Source of the DNA: Sphagnum compactum
Taxonomy: Eukaryota; Bryophyta; Sphagnopsida; Sphagnales
DNA length: 64,000 nucleotides
NCBI GenBank assembly: GCA_965153455.1
Contig: OZ234493.1
Coordinates: 7,244,213 to 7,308,212 of the forward strand
Reading direction: 5' to 3'
The position numbers and the translations under genes were made by a program. Each line of letters starts with the position of its first letter. The stretch's first letter is position 1. The notes beneath the pieces are model-generated. The model did not search any database. It was not told the origin of the DNA and saw only the letters and a list, made by a program, of their open reading frames with translations. Positions 61,770-64,000 of this stretch are shown here, in pieces.

Positions 61770-64000
61770 GGGAGGGGTAGGCTAATAATAATAATAGTAA
61801 GACATGCAACACAACTACCCACAATGTGCTACTTTCTTCTCTTCTTCCCTCATGATTGGCAATAAATTATAACATTGTATTTTGTCAATAACATGCAAGT
61901 ATTACCCTCTCTACACAACCCAACCAACCACGTATTGTTGTGCTATTGTTGCAACACAAAAAGGGTTTTTAAAGTTGCCCATCATGATGCACAAAAAGCT
62001 CACAAAAACTTCACAAAAAGTTGGTAATGGCAACCATGCTACTACTACTACTACTACTTCACAATCACCCGATTTTGTTAGCTCAACTTGAACTCACTCG
62101 ACATGGCCACTTTCAAACAACAAAAGGAAGAAAACAAAGGGTCAATCTTTTTCTCTCTTTTATTTGCATTCTACTACGTAATTGTTACAATATTATTCTC
62201 ACATTTTATGCAGGTGGGGGTGGGCTATAGGTATAACTATAATAGTTTGCATGGCATTCACAAACCAAAATACTCCCTTTAGAACCAAAGAAGGCCATGT
62301 GATATATACTATACTATATACCTCTTGCCCCCTCCCCTCACCTCCTCCCTTCTCCCCCCCCCCCCCCCCCCCCCCCATTGATTGGTTTTTTGTGGGTCCA
62401 TTGCATGGGTCCATCCTTCTTTAGAAAGTGATCCATTGAAATTTGTGAGAGATTTTGTCTTTCTTTCCCCATTTTTTGGCAAAAAACTATGATAAAAATG
62501 TTGTAAAAATGTCTCATTATGTTAAAGGGTTAGAGTTCAAAGAACTTACCAAAGAAAAACTACTTATATTTATTACCAAGATTTCATAAATTCTTTGTTT
62601 ATTGTCAATGTGTAATTTTGAAAAATAAAATAATTATTTGGCATTCAAATGTGAAACTTTAAAATGTATTATAATACTATGGGTGGTGACAATATAATAA
62701 GTCACCTTCACCTCCTTACTATTTTTCTTTAAAACAAATGGGTTAACCAATCAAAATAACATGGCAAAATTGGATTGGCTATTTAAAGAAAATATTTAAC
62801 CAAAAACATCATTTGTACATATCAACAAAATTTTTTATGACCATTGCATTATCTTAATATCTAAAGATAGATTTAAAGATTTTCCCATAAATATGTTATT
62901 TCAAATCTTTTAAAAATCCATTAAACAACAAAATCATTGGTTACACTACTATATATGAAAGTGTGTTTGGGTTCTTTGTATTCATTAGATTCATTTCAAC
63001 TTATCCCTATTTTCATAATATATTATGAACATTTTTGTATAAATACACTAAACATATTTTTACATTAAATTGACTTGCCATTTTAAAAGATTAAATATCA
63101 AATAATGATTACATTTTTTTGTGTTAATATATTGTGATTGCATTTCATTTATGTCAAGGTGTGAATAATTTATGTCATTTTAAAAGTGTTTCAAATCCTT
63201 TATAAAATGAAAAAAAACAATGAGAACTATGTTTTGAAAATGTTTTTTGTATATTCCATATTCATTTTGACTCCATGTTGTAATGCATTACTAGTGACAT
63301 TCAACTAATTAATTAATGAAAAAGATGAATTGATTTTAGGAAAATTAAATTCCATTCAAATGAGAATATTGAATGACATTACATGAAATTTCAATTGAAA
63401 TTGAAGAGAAATAGGATGCAAATTAGTGGAAAACATATTAAAATTCCATTCATGAATATGGTGTTCGAATTTTATTTTTTTAGAAAAACATAAATTTGAA
63501 AAGACACCTTTCCATGCAAAATTGTAGTCACGAAGTACAATTTTTCTGCATTTCAAATTTATATGAAGATGTGGACACCGAATGTGATGCCAATAATGTG
63601 AAGTTTAGGTAGATTTGAGAAGTTTAATACTTGACCTAATCAAATCTTTGAAAATTCTGAACAAAGGATTAAAAAATAAAATCATGCTGAGTATATTTGG
63701 TACTAATAAATAAATAAATATGAAATAATAGTTAATTATTAAAAAATAATTAAACATTTAGTTACTATGAAATAATTAATTATTCTAAATGATTATTCGG
63801 ATAATAATTTATCTGAGTATTCCTTATTTAATTAATTCTGAAACATATGATTAATTCTGAAATATCTCAATAATCTGATTTAGGTAGTTAATAAAAGAGT
63901 TACGGTTAATAGTTAATGACTATTCATTAATAAATATTTTATTCAGCTAATGAATAATAAATAATAAATTCTTGAGAAATTAAATTGTCTAGTTACGAGT
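61770..64000. other. AT-rich intergenic DNA to the window end
   Basis: It contains an ACT triplet run (about 62038-62058), a C tract of about 20 bases at 62356-62376, and increasingly AT-rich DNA after 62450. No gene is seen. Confidence 0.55.

Noticed and set aside
61292-61824. Long minus-strand frames with HNLSSKAPPQIWIFI units
   Set aside because: Open only because of the minisatellite; no domain.

Overview
The window looks like nuclear DNA from a land plant with a large, open genome. Evidence: plant-type gene families, GT-AG introns of about 100 bp to 1.8 kb, long AT-rich stretches full of decayed repeats, long homopolymer C/G tracts and two dead pogo/Tigger-type DNA transposases. At 18932 there is a short exon matching the N-terminus of axonemal dynein light chain 1 (LC1/DNAL1). 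If real, it points to a plant with swimming sperm (fern, lycophyte, bryophyte, cycad or Ginkgo). The species is inferred, not shown.

Five multi-exon protein-coding genes could be read from exons joined in frame at GT-AG sites, plus one single-exon gene. (1) 267-2810, minus: rhomboid-like/UBAC2 membrane protein with a C-terminal UBA domain, 8 exons, 303 aa. (2) 11426-17205, minus: CCCH zinc-finger/coiled-coil protein, about 10 exons, with an uncertain 3' end. (3) 32943-35576, minus: mitochondrial NFU4/5-type iron-sulfur scaffold, 6 exons, 282 aa. (4) 49447-51051, plus: single-exon, low-complexity 534-aa protein ending in a CaaX box, family not recognised. (5) 53577-57510, plus: RluA-family organellar RNA pseudouridine synthase (PUS6-like), 9 exons, 504 aa. 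(6) 58828-60164, minus: small two-exon protein of 79 aa.

Layout: 1-2.8 kb UBAC2-like gene; 2.8-6.1 kb AT-rich DNA then tandem repeats; 6.1-8.3 kb decayed transposase A; 9-11.4 kb no gene seen; 11.4-17.2 kb CCCH gene; 17.2-18.9 kb shared upstream region with the LC1-like exon on the other strand; 19-31 kb AT-rich desert with a CpG-richer island, a 92-bp triplicate repeat and a 311-bp hAT-type MITE at its right edge; 32.9-35.6 kb NFU gene; 35.7-36.7 kb minisatellite; 37-46 kb desert with an isolated ABCG (PDR) exon fragment and decayed transposase B; 46-49 kb repeat-derived DNA with nested tandem duplications; 49.4-60.2 kb gene-dense block; 60.2-64 kb AT-rich DNA with another minisatellite.

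The genes are unrelated housekeeping-type genes, with no operon-like or pathway grouping. I found no convincing new multi-gene system. The points most worth a second look are the LC1-like exon, the prenylation-type repeat protein with a start-stop uORF fused to its initiation codon, the PUS6 start codon created inside a tandem duplication, and a pair of related repeats that differ in AT decay.
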